Assembly: GCA_905221605.1 (NCBI GenBank) | Contig: CAJNDS010000846.1 | Coordinates: 502,501 to 555,000, forward strand | Length of the DNA stretch: 52,500 nt | From: Symbiodinium natans | Taxonomy: Eukaryota; Sar; Dinophyceae; Suessiales; Symbiodiniaceae | Reading direction: 5' to 3' | Shown: positions 1 to 10,264 of the stretch, in pieces | How the letters are laid out: each line of letters starts with the position of its first letter | Numbering within the stretch: the first letter of the stretch is position 1 | Notes under the pieces: generated by a model | The model's input: the letters and a program-made list of their open reading frames with translations, nothing else | Database searches by the model: none | Told to the model about the DNA's origin: nothing | Position numbers and translations under genes: made by a program

Positions 1-181
1 GGTGTAATGGGCACATATTCCCCTCAAGGTCCTTTTTAAAGCCTTATTTGGGGAGTATGGCACCTTATATACCGCCCTCCTTTTGGAAGCTAGGTGCACA
101 CTCGAACACCAGCATACGTGCAACTGCTTGTTGTGTGGGCTTGGGAACTTCAAGGCAAGCATCACTTAGTGCATGCATAAG

Positions 182-608
182 CTTCAAGCGTCTGTGGAAC
201 TTCAAAGAAGCGGCCCATATCAGGATGCATTCGTGTCAGTTGAAGGTGACAAGGATGACTCTGACGAGTCCGACGAGGATGCGAGTCGGAAGCTCGGGAA
301 GCATGCGATCAAAGACTCCAACAGCGTTGGGTGAGTTGCACGTCGCCTGAGTGTAGGCTGGGATTTTTTCCACGAGACTGCAACACAAGGCCCACCGGAG
401 CAGAAGCGTTCGGCCGACTTCCAGCTTGCGGCTGGATGGCATGATGGGTCAAGGTTAGTCAAGGCGTTTGGTATATAGTGTTGCTTTTGTTGCGGCAGTT
501 CGCATCAACCGCTAGAACGATGATCGACCGGAACAACATTATGTTTCAGAGGCTGCCGTGGTTGAGGTGCCGCTTGTCCAGGCTATAGCGGCTCTCAACT
601 ATAGATAG
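182..608 (+). CDS. 3' end of an unknown multi-exon gene (three exons)
   Basis: Three open blocks can be chained. Block 1 (about 182-323) encodes an acidic Asp/Ser/Glu stretch (VEGDKDDSDESDEDASRK). Block 2 (about 357-453) follows a TGTAG acceptor and includes WDFFHETATQGPPEQKR. Block 3 (about 551-608) follows a TTTCAG acceptor and ends at a TAG stop at 606-608 after VPLVQAIAALNYR. A GC donor after block 1 and a GA or GC donor within or at the end of block 2 keep the frame; a GTGAGT at 331 and a GTTAGT at 454 are alternative donors. I do not recognise the family. The 5' part of the gene lies outside the window or was not found. Exon ends may be off by several bases. Confidence 0.5.
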
Positions 609-2535
609 AAGTTCGAACTAGCTGCGTTGTGCACAACTGGACGTAGCCTGAACTCTCGCAGCTGTTGGTCCTCCCTTTTCTGTTGAAGGCTTCCCTCAGC
701 CAAAGTTCAAGCAGAATCAGAAAGAGCCATCCTGCCTTTCGTCTTCATCCCTTTCTTTACATTTATCTTTCTCTTCTTCTCTCTCTCTCTCTCTCTCTCT
801 TTATTCTTCTACGCTCTTAATGTCTTACTCTTCTCTTCGTGTCTTTTTCCCTTCTCTCTCTCTCTCCCTCTCTTGCTCTCTGACCCTTTGTTGGTCCGTC
901 CGTCTGTCTGTCCATCGTCTGTCTGTTTCTCTCCACCACATCCCCACCCCATTGGACCTCAACCTCAGCGCGCAGCAATGAGAGGTGAAGCTTGCTGGAG
1001 CCAGGGCCCTGATCTTGGAGAGGGGGCACAGATTAAAGGCCCCAGCGAGCATCATGTGAGGCGATTGCAAAGAAGATCGATGACATCCACAACGACTGAG
1101 GGCTTGCCTGACCATCTCGGGCACCAAAGGGCAGAACCAATGCGCAACTTTAACTCGTTGGTATGCGAACATTTTTTGCCATCAAATTTTTGAGAACTGA
1201 CTTTGCCAAGGGTTGATCATTGATCCTGGTTTTTTCTGTCTGAGCTCGGTTCCAACACCCCCCCCCCCCTCAAACCCATGGGCGAAGTTCGAAATTTCAA
1301 TGCAATTATGAGTTAGGTGATTCAGAAAATTCTCTGACCCCACTGCCAAAGAGTTTGGCAGCAAAGGTATGGTAGGGTTGCTGGGTGTTGAGAGACTCGA
1401 AGGAACCATTCCAACTAGAACACAAAGAATCAGCACATTGGTTCGTCACCACAGCTGTTGCACAACCAAATTGTTTTTTTTCAACTGTTTCACAATAGGT
1501 TTCACCTGAAAGCCCCAGATATCTGCAGCCGAATAGAACGAGCGCCTCCTTGATCCCGACATTCTGGCTCCGAGAGGTCCTGTAATCTTGGTCATGGCTT
1601 GATAGGGGATGCTGGAAAGGCAGGGAGGGTTTCCTGCCCTGCCAGCCCTGAGCTAGACGGCACAGCCGGAGAATCGGAGAAAGGCGGAAAAAGCCGTGCA
1701 AGCCGTTGCAAGATCGGCCTGCCCAATGCTCAAAGCCTCGGGGAGCCGTGTCCAGTGGAGACCAGGAAGAGGAACCCCAACCGCCGGCCGTTCAGTTTCA
1801 GTCGGAGATCACGTCTGTTTCTGGGAATCCACGCTATCCACACTATGCAGACTGTTCGTGTTCCATGTGGCGCCTGCCAGTGGAGGGGCTATTGGCTCAA
1901 GAGAAAAAAACACCGAGACCGAGTGCTCCATCAACAAAAGCCCCAAGCACAACCGCGACAACCGTAAACCCCTCTCACAAAAAGTGAAGCAACTTCACCT
2001 CACCCTGAACAACCCTAAACCCCTTAAACCCCTTAACCCCCCCCCCCCCCCAAATCCGAAGGAACGAAGCCCATTAGGCCCGCTATGTGCATCCTAAGCT
2101 TTGCACAGAATGCCGTCAGCGCGTTGAGCCCAGTGGGGGTGACTGTGGCCCACCATGCCTCCCACAAGTGAGGTACCGCAGCCGAGTTTTTGAAAACCTT
2201 TCGACTCGTAGGGCTGCATAGCTGGGTCTTGGGCTTGGTAGGGCTTACGAGTTAGAACTTGCCCTGCAGATTGCAGTTCCCTTTTGCGCATGAGCCAGAT
2301 GGGAAGCATAGTTCAACGAACTTTCGGACCTCGCTCACCTCGCACGTCCAGACGTTCAGAACTCACGCTCCAACGGATGTAGGTCTGCTAGCGGAAATGT
2401 TCGTCAGCGAGCCTGGAAATGTCTTCGGGTGTCGTTTCGTGTCATGTGGGGGCTATCAAACCACTCGGAAGCCTTTCTACGCCAACGGGCAACATGCAAA
2501 CCTCACTCACAATGCTCCATCAGGGCATTCCGTGT

Positions 2536-2685
2536 GGCGCGCGCGCGCGCACGTGCGCGGGTGCGGGTGCGGGTGCGTGTGCGTGTGCGTGTGTGATTGT
2601 GATTGTGATTGTGATTGTGATTGTGATTGTGGTTGTGGTTGTGGTTGTGGTTGTGACTGTGACTGTGATTGTGATTGTGTGTGAT
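2536..2685. repeat. Compound GC/GT to TGTGAT hexanucleotide repeat
   Basis: A GC dinucleotide run passes into GTGCGG, then GTGTGC, then about fifteen copies of TGTGAT or variants (TGTGGT, TGTGAC). The ordered series of related hexamers suggests progressive mutation and expansion of one repeat tract. All six frames are open, which creates spurious low-complexity reading frames on both strands. Confidence 0.9.
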
Positions 2686-2820
2686 GCACATGCAGCCAGA
2701 AAGCAAGTCCATCCACCGGCCAGTTGACTTGCATTTGCTCCAGCCTCCATGGAAATGGAGCACCCTTGGCTTTGTGAACGCTACGGAACCACGGAATGGA
2801 TGTGAGCGGAATGGGGCTCA

Positions 2821-2852
2821 TGTGTGTGTATATATATATATATACACATATG
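2821..2852. repeat. TG/TA dinucleotide repeat
   Basis: A TGTGTGTATATATATATATACACATA-type tract, a self-complementary microsatellite. Confidence 0.85.
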
Positions 2853-3277
2853 CAGAGCACAGCCTGCAACACTTGGTGCTGGTGCCACTAGAGTCCAGGA
2901 GGGTTTCGATTGAAGAGCTTTCAACAGCGGCTGCCAGAGGATGCCTTCTCAGGGCCCAGAGCCCTAAGCCGAAGCCTGGACAAAACCCGACAAAAGCCCG
3001 ACCCACTTACAACCCTCAGCCCTCTGAAGAGCATCTTGGAGCTTCATTGGCCGTCTTTTTGTCAGGGTCCGGGCCCGGATGGGGTCCGCAGAGCGTCCCT
3101 CAACTCCGTGGAGAAGGAGCCGCTGAAATGAAGTCCAAAGGTCCGTGTCGCGAGACTTCAGAAGTGGCTTCTAGAGCTTAGAGCTCACCGGTCTGAACTT
3201 TGAGGTGCTGGAGCCTAGTAGGGCGTAAAGTTTGGAAGGTTCAATCGCCGGACTTTGCGTGCCCCCTAGCTTCGCAG

Positions 3278-3391
3278 GAGCAGAAGAAGATGGTGCGTGC
3301 TGTGCTCAAACGAGGCATGGATGGAGAGTTCGGGGTGGTAGTCTTCACAAAACGCATGTGGAGCTCTGCACCCCCTGAACCGAAAACCTAG
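3278..3391 (+). CDS. Weak candidate exon
   Basis: After a TTCGCAG acceptor the frame runs through EQKKMVRAVLKRGMDGEF and GVVVF to a TAG at 3389-3391. The charged helix-like composition and the acceptor are the only support. It could be a last exon, or a chance open frame. No family is recognised. Confidence 0.3.
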   Translation, partial: EQKKMVRAVLKRGMDGEFGVVVFTKRMWSSAPPEPKT

Positions 3392-4638
3392 TCTCAGCCA
3401 CCCCAAACCATTAGCTCGAAGCTCCCAGACGGGTGGAGATCGTCCTTGGCCAGCAAAGGTGGCTCCATGCAGTCCCTCCTCTCGTTGGGATCTCGGCGAT
3501 CTCAGCGCTCCGGGGACACCAACAGCAGCAGCAGGCCCACGCGACGGTTTTCAGTGCGGCCTCAGGGATGGGAATCCTTGGGGGCCAGTTGCTCTGGGAT
3601 GATGCTGAAGCCCTCAACAAAATACCCTAGATTCTACAGGCAGGGCTTGTAATCGGATCCTGTGCTTTGGGGGTTGTGTTAAGGTTCCGCACTGGAAGTC
3701 AGTGGCACATCCGGTGCTCGTCCAGTGGGGTAGGAGACCAAGGACTAACCAACCGAAACCCAAAAACAACTCTGGAAGACTCTGCCCTGCTGGCAGCGCA
3801 GGCTCGTTGCCAACAAGGCCATCTCTCGGTCAAGGGTTGCTGGGAATTGAGCCTCAATTGGGAGCCCACTCTTAGAACTTCTGGGAGAGACCCACGAAAA
3901 CTGCCAGAAATCGGGCTTGCGAGGATTCCGTAGGGTTGTGGCAGCTGGGGCCATTGGTGTGATGATGCCAGACCCTTCGCGTGGGCAACTCGCTAATGAT
4001 TAACGAAATCGCGATCACCAAGTGGATCCTGCGCAACTGTAAGGGACGTAAGGGCACAGACCCGCAGGTGCAAATTGCCGCCGGCGGTGTGGCCTGCTTG
4101 GTGCTGTCGGGGCCGCAGTTGTTTCTTCATTACAGTCAGGCTTGGTAGGCACCACTGGCCTCGTCCAAGGTCTTGGGTAGGCGCTGTGTCAGTGCTGCTG
4201 ATGATCGTGGCGCTGAGATATACGGGCACTGTCGTCAGAGCCTCGAGCTGGTCTGAAAGCAGAAAGCTGTTCGCCAAGTGTGCCGCCACCTTGCCGCCCC
4301 ATCACGACCATCAGTGCGCAAGCTTGCATGTAACAGTTTTTCAAGGTGGCACTGTGGCAGTGGCGTCCTTTACATTTACATTCATTGAATGCCCTGCTTG
4401 GGAGCTGAGGTGGACCTCGCGTGCGCCTTAGTGAAATGGGCTGGCTTGGGAGGCGTCCAGCGCTTCCGCCATCAGACTTGTGTGGAGGCTCCTCCTTCAG
4501 CATCAGCCGCCTAGGAACTGCACGGTAATTACAGCCACCCATTCGAATGCAATTTGTTTTTTTTTCCCCTTTCGGAGTGCCGTAGGGAAGGGTACTAGGA
4601 GCAGGATGCAGGTCCTAAACGAACCAAAAAAGAATCAG

Positions 4639-4749
4639 AGTGAGTGGGGACACCGCGGACGCGGCAGGCAACATCCAGGAGGAAGATGACTGGCGTGTCA
4701 TTAGCCTCCAAGCAAAGCCTTCCATCGACCGTACTATAGCCACCGACAG
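4639..4749 (+). CDS. Weak candidate internal exon
   Basis: A block starting after AATCAG reads through AAGNIQEEDDWRVISLQAKP and ends at an AG|GTAGGC donor at 4750. The hydrophilic peptide with a central Trp looks natural, but no adjacent exon with matching phase was found and no family is recognised. Confidence 0.3.
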
Positions 4750-5229
4750 GTAGGCGACAGGAAGACGACGCATCTACTCGAGCAGTCTCGTCGGTGGGGG
4801 AGGGCTGGGCTTCCACCTGCTGAAGTCGCATCGACCATGATGGCCGCACAAGATCCACGTTCCACGACATCAGGCGATAAAGACACAGCCCCACAGCCCC
4901 ACTGCTCTGCAAAATGAAAACGGCCCAAGGTTCCAAGCGAATAACCTTCTGGCCCCTGAAGTCCTGAAGCTGCTGGCTCTCGTGATTAAACCCAGGCACG
5001 CGAGCGGTACATCGTTGCCGCTGCAGAGCGGGCCCTTTGGCTGCAGAGCGGCTTCTGGTCTCTCAAGAACACTATCAGGTGTTTGTGGGCCGTTCTGGAA
5101 GTGCACTGGTCTGTCGCAGGTCGGATCGCAATCTGCTGAGGCCTGTCCCTTTCTTACTCAGCCGCTGCGTTCTGTGGGCTTAGGTCGACTTGTCGACTTT
5201 TATGCAGCGACAATGACATGACACCTCCT

Positions 5230-6525
5230 TCGTAGACCTTTCGTAGGCACTCGTTGGCTTTGTGACCACCAAAAAAGCTCCTTCTGATAAAGATGCTCCG
5301 TTCAAAGAATAAGAGCTGTTTGGTATATTAACCGTGAGAGGGGCCCTGCTGTTTCCTTTACGGGTTGAGTTTTTTGTTTAGTTTTGCCGCCGTCCTTGTA
5401 CGAAAAAGATGAGTCTGCTCGTGCTCAAAAACGAAGAGGTGTCTTGCTATTTCAGTTTTGTTTGGGACGAGCTCTCACATATTTTCGAGACGGATATTAC
5501 GGGGTTCTCTTCATTTGATTTCAGTTCGGTCGCTGGCAAGACATCAAGACCAATAAGGGCTTTCTTCATTCTGTGCTTGCATTGGGCTTGTAGTTTCTCA
5601 AATGACTTGCGTTTCTTCTTGAGATTAGGTAGAACTTTAAATGCCGGGAGCCCCCTTACAGGAAGCACTTGTTGGTGAAGATGAGGTCTTATCATGACCA
5701 CAACACGACATTATGCCTGGCAGACGAAGCAGGACTATTGAGTATTGTCTTGAGTGAATACAGGAATCTTCAGTTTGGGAAGGCTTTATGTTTGATATCA
5801 CGAGTAATGTGAAAGTTGTGTGAGAGCGCATAATGTAGCTGTAGGCAATACAGTCTTTTACTATTTCGCTTTTGACAGTTCTTCGAGCCTTGCTACAATG
5901 AGACGCAGAGCGTTCCATTCCCCTCCCGTATAGTCACAACATTGTCAGGTACTGAAAGATGGATGTTAGTAGGAAGCTTGTTTCACTTTGCCGACGGTCT
6001 GCAAAACTCAACTAGTTCTCGAGTAATGGAGTTTACTTACCAGTTCTTGCCAGCAGGAGCTAGGTAACACGATTTGTTGACGACACACTGCTGTGGCTTG
6101 TCCGAGCACGAGCGATGAAATAACAAAGTTGACAAGCACCGAAGCCAATGACACCAGAAAGTCAAAACCAACACAGCAAAACAGCAAAACTGAACTCAAC
6201 TCAACGAGAACATTTTTTGCAACCCAGGAGTCCCGGAAATTTGTAGTTTTGGTTGGTGTTTGTTGTTGTGTTTTGTCATTTGGGGTTTTTGTATCGATTT
6301 TGATTTTTTGTCGGGGGTGGGTGGGGGTTGGTGGGTTGATGGCGCCGTTGTTTCGAAGTGTTGCTGAATGCAAGCTTTGTGGGGAGGTCTTCGAAGCCGC
6401 CTATGCCGCGCGTCAGGCGCTGGACTATGCAGCCAGAGCCCGACTTCTCTTGAAGGGAAGCTGCCGCTGCATGGACCCGGTTCTCGTACTGAGGTGCAGC
6501 GCCAGCTGTATTTCGAGCCTGTGGA
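5230..6525. other. Stretch without supported genes
   Basis: Mixed T-rich and G/T-rich sequence. Open frames on both strands are short and have no splice support. A possible short exon at about 6494-6540 (+) lies antisense to the better minus-strand exon that follows. Confidence 0.4.
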
Positions 6526-6666
6526 CTATGACTCCCTGAGCTTAGCCTGGAGCTGAGCAGTATTGGGCATGTACTTTTGCAAAGCTTCAACGGCGCCCAC
6601 GAGGAAGGTTGTCTTGAAGTTTGGAGGTGGATCATAGAGAGACTTGTGGCGAAAGCCGTGTGAACC
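6526..6666 (-). CDS. Terminal exon of an unknown minus-strand gene
   Basis: On the minus strand a GACTTGAG acceptor is followed in phase 0 by 46 codons ending in TAG (6528-6526). The peptide includes GFRHKSLYDPPPNFKTTF and ends AQLQAKLRES, with a proline-rich turn followed by a Leu/Val helix. Composition is natural for a C-terminus, but no family is recognised. The upstream exon is probably within 6780-7015. This is one of few minus-strand coding blocks in a window dominated by the plus strand. Confidence 0.5.
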   Translation of the reverse strand, partial: GSHGFRHKSLYDPPPNFKTTFLVGAVEALQKYMPNTAQLQAKLRES

Positions 6667-6779
6667 CTCAAGTCTTGAGTCTTGAGTCCTGACTTCAGGC
6701 ACTGGAGCCTGTCTTCGCAGCACGCGAGCCGCTGCGAGCAGTGGGGGCCCATATGCAGAAGTGTCTGAATCTTGGTATT

Positions 6780-7015
6780 GTTGAGGCGCCCGAGGCTCCT
6801 TCAACAGATGTCTGGATAGCATCTGGTACCTGGGGTATCTCAAGCGACGCGTTTCCCCCCAAACTTGGTTCACAAGCAGTGGGCATAGAAGCCTGTTGAA
6901 CTGCACGAAGGTCGACATCGGTTTCGATCAGCGAAATGTCTCCATGACGGTTCGGCGTGTGGTTGGAGAAGGACGATGTGCTTACAATTTGAGAACCTGG
7001 AAGGATTTGATCCAC
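6780..7015 (-). CDS. Candidate upstream exon(s) of the 6526 minus-strand gene
   Basis: The minus-strand frame here reads through HGDISLIETDVDLRAVQQ and EIPQVPDAIQTSVEGAS, with possible GC donors after CAACAG. It lies just upstream of the terminal exon on the same strand. The join between the two was not resolved, so it may belong to another gene or be an open frame by chance. Confidence 0.3.
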
Positions 7016-7530
7016 TGAGAGCTCTAAGAAGGGTCAGGCCTGATGACGCTGAGATGCCGATAGTTCGGAATGCAGCAGCATGCAGCAGCCCAATGCCTTC
7101 GTCTCAAGCCCCTGACTTCTCCGGGAAGCAACATTTAATCCCAGTTGTCATCAAAGTAGCTCCAAGTTCCAACTGGCGCAGGAGTTCGAAAGCCACTGCT
7201 GGTGCAATCGGACGCGCCAGACTGCCAGGAGAAGGCATGGCGGAGTCTTGAGCTGTAGTGACTCCCGGAGGCTCTCGCAAGCTCAGACAAAACCCCAACG
7301 CCATCAATCTGCTCTTCTAGCACAGAGTGGCACGAGTTCCTGGGCCCTTGTAGTTGTGCCTGAATCCCAACGCTGTCTGATGACGCTCCGTCTAAAACTG
7401 TCAGTTGGGGCGCTTTGGCTGCATGGATGGCTTACCTTCACGGGACATGCCTTGGTTCCAGCCCGGTGCTCAGTGTGAATCGGTTGGTATCCGTGGAGAA
7501 GGCTTCCCATTCGTAGCAAGAGGATGGCGC

Positions 7531-7566
<36 letters not shown>

Positions 7567-8871
7567 CTCATGGTGGCACCTGCAGCTTGCCGCCACTTGC
7601 ATTCCGCACCGAACCTGGCAGCATGTCGCCCAGGATCGGCTTGAGCCTTCCAGGAGGGCAGGAGGTCGACAACAGCAGTCCGGAGCTTGGGGGTCGCCCA
7701 AAACCAAAAACCCTGGCCTTGGCTCCTTGAAAGATCTCTGGGCAAACAAGGCGGGAGCTATGATGCGCCCACAAGCTTCGAGTGGGCGCCGGGGCCTGGC
7801 TTCGTCGCAGCCTTGGCGGTGCCCGTTTTTGCGAGGAGTTGGGGCTATGTTTTTTTGGCTTGGGGCATACCGACGGTGGTCGAAAGTGTTTTCGTGGAGT
7901 TCCATTTGGAACCTGGGTTCATCTCACATGATTGATTTCGGTTTGTTAGTTCTTCTCTCACGAGACGCCTTGTTGTACCACTGGAGTTGAGCCCTATGAT
8001 CTATGGTTCTTGTTCAAGAGATGCGCAGGTCCCATACGACGACGGTGCATTAACAGGGCCTGGACCCTAAGAAGCCTTTGGCACTGCGAAGGTGGCCATC
8101 TGCCGAACGTGTCTGCCTACACCATTGCAATGAGTTCTTGTCCTGTCTTCATGCTGGCTGAGGGCTGACACGTAGAACACCTGATAGAGTCCAGAGCAGC
8201 ACATGCAAGTTGAGCTGCGATGCTGCAAAGCAGAACGTCAAGTCCGGACTCTTAGCTTAAAATCAGGGCGTACACGCACACACACTCTCTCTGACTCTCT
8301 TCCCTCTCCTGATACGTCTATGCCTCAACTGGACATACACTTCTCCTGACTTTGTCCCAGCCTTTCAGCTTTCAGAGCGCGGGACCGTTGAGAGTGAAAG
8401 GTCAGCCCGTGCCGTGGCTTGGTCGCCAGCGCATTCGCTGATATTCCGGCCGTGTGCTCTGAGGGCTCTCGAAAAAAACGCAGCTTTTCTTTTTTTACCT
8501 TTTAACGTCTGTATTTGTTTTCAGTGGTTTTCAGTACTATAAAGTTGCTGAGGCATGCACTCATTCTTAGATGAACTTTGTAAGACTTTGCGTGTACTTT
8601 CGTTAACACTGTTCCAGGCAGGGCATCATGAAGCTTCCTGAACCGTGCAGGTTTGCGTCGCAAGCTTGCCTCTGTCCTCGTATGTCATCCACAAATCGGT
8701 TTCTGGTTCGCGTTCTGCAGCAAAGCGCAAGGTCAGTGTTTCCGGGCAGCGGGGGCAACCTCTCCATCATTGCACGTGCCGTTGTGGAGGCCATACCTCA
8801 CAGAAAGGTCCATACCGACACCGTGGCCGAGAGTGCGAGGCGGCAAACCTAAAGCCCTCAGCCACTGGGAA
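7016..8871. other. Stretch without supported genes
   Basis: Contains a GA-dinucleotide run at about 7530-7564 and CA/CT tracts near 8275-8310. Several frames are open (for example 7687-7935 +), but none has a motif or phase-matched partner. Confidence 0.4.
7530..7564. repeat. GA dinucleotide microsatellite
   Basis: An uninterrupted run of GA units of about 35 bp. Confidence 0.9.
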
Positions 8872-8943
8872 GGTGACAGATCTTCGAGAAGATGATCGCC
8901 TCGATGATGATGAGAACCTAGGCCCGCGCGGAAGGGGGCACTA
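8872..8943 (+). CDS. Candidate terminal exon
   Basis: After an ACTGGGAAG acceptor the frame encodes a short acidic tail (VTDLREDDRLDDDENLGP) and ends with RGRGH and TAG at 8941-8943. The same frame is open back to about 8645, where it is Cys/His-rich. The function is unknown. Support is composition plus acceptor only. Confidence 0.35.
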
Positions 8944-10264
8944 GATGGCTCTCTGTCTCTCCCTCTCTCACCCTCTTCCTGTCTGTCTCTCATCTCTCTC
9001 TCTCTCTCCTCTCTCGCTCTCTTTCCCTCCTAATACTGTGAGCTTGGGGGTTCACTGTTCTATTGTTTTCAGATTCACTTTCTTGGGACTTTTTCATTCA
9101 TGCAGAACGACCGGGTGATCGGTGGGTGGTTGATGACAGAACAAGAATCTTCATTAGAATGCTGATGTTCGAACATAGGAAGGAAAGGTTGGAATTTCTG
9201 TTTCTTGGTTTGCTGTACTTCTGTGAAGCTGCCTCAAACGATTATTTGCTTCCACCATCTTGTTTTGTGCGCTTCGCGCAGTTTGGGCGAAAAACACCTC
9301 TACTGTTTCCACGGTGAGACAAGAAATGGCTTGAAGGCAGCCTAGACCATGTCATGGGGCCATACATCGAGAGGCTACGTGGCACAAAACAGCATGAGTC
9401 TTTGCAGGTGAACTGGGTGCTGCCGTAGCCTTAGCGTTGGCCATGCTCAGCTTTCTGCGACACGTTGAAAGACCGACACTTCACAAGTAGGGCTGAGGGT
9501 TGAATGTTATGCGCAGTACAGCCACTTAGAGTTTAGCAGCTTACGCATGCTGGGAAGGGGGAATCGGGCGAAGCTGGCAGTGGTGTGGTGTGGAGACCGC
9601 GGGCCTAGGGCGACGTTCCTATGATTTCTTTCCTTGTCTGTTCTTGACATTGTTTAGATTACAAGTGAAGTCAGTGGTGAGCCGAACGCAGCGTGAATCT
9701 TGGCACTACAGTGCATATGATGTGGTACATGTTGAAACCTCAGGCAATCTGAACCGGTCTCGATAGCGGCGGCTTCAATAGCGGCTCTGGGATCTTCTGA
9801 GCACCCGGTGTTGCTGGGGAACCTCCTCCCTGTAACTTGTTGCTTAGCCGACCTTGGCTGAAGGCCCACAAGCGCTGAAAAGTGAACAAAGCATGAGGTC
9901 TACATCTGCGACTTCGCTGGCACACTCCTGGCCACACTCCTGCCTGGCGAACAGGCTTGCGAAGGCTAATCTGACATACGCACCGATCGGTTCAATGAAC
10001 ATCCCTGAGGCCCTGGTGCCGCAGCGAAGCGGCGTGGCACGCTTCCGCATGGCCTGGGAGCTGGGTGGCTGGGCCGGGAGCCCAATGCATTTAGAATTGA
10101 GACATGACGTTGAGACGAAGTACATCTAGCTACCAGTCACGCGTGCTGCTTGATTACCACTGCCTACAGCCTGCTTGGGCCCAAGCTGATTTGGAAAGCC
10201 AGTACAGTTGGCTCATTCACCCTTCGGCTGCACCGTCAGCTGCTGTGTTATCAGCACTTTCACC
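8944..10264. other. Stretch without supported genes
   Basis: CT-rich microsatellites at about 8950-9030 are followed by mixed sequence. Open frames at 9063-9317 (+), 9854-10129 (+) and 9844-10125 (-) were noted, but nothing distinguishes them from chance. Confidence 0.4.

Larger units (their letters stand above)
609..3277. other. Intergenic or intronic stretch without supported genes
   Basis: I see no gene that I can support here. The stretch holds CT-rich tracts (about 720-870), poly-C runs near 1260 and 2040, and the microsatellites listed separately. An open frame at 1706-1987 (+) and one at 1306-1701 (-) have natural-looking composition but no splice-phase support or recognisable motif. 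Confidence 0.5.

Noticed and set aside
323-357. Apparent GG-AG introns at several junctions (also near 16026, 18596 and 33723)
   Set aside because: Each case is explained by a nearby GC or GA donor in correct phase, so no new splice-site class is needed.
1880-1895. TTGGCTCAAG resembling the 3' end of the dinoflagellate spliced leader
   Set aside because: Only about ten bases match, the CCGTAGCCATTT part is missing, and no processed cDNA features are adjacent. Chance is sufficient.
2503-2763. Low-complexity His/Asn and Thr/Ile open frames
   Set aside because: These are translations of the hexanucleotide repeat in all frames, not genes.
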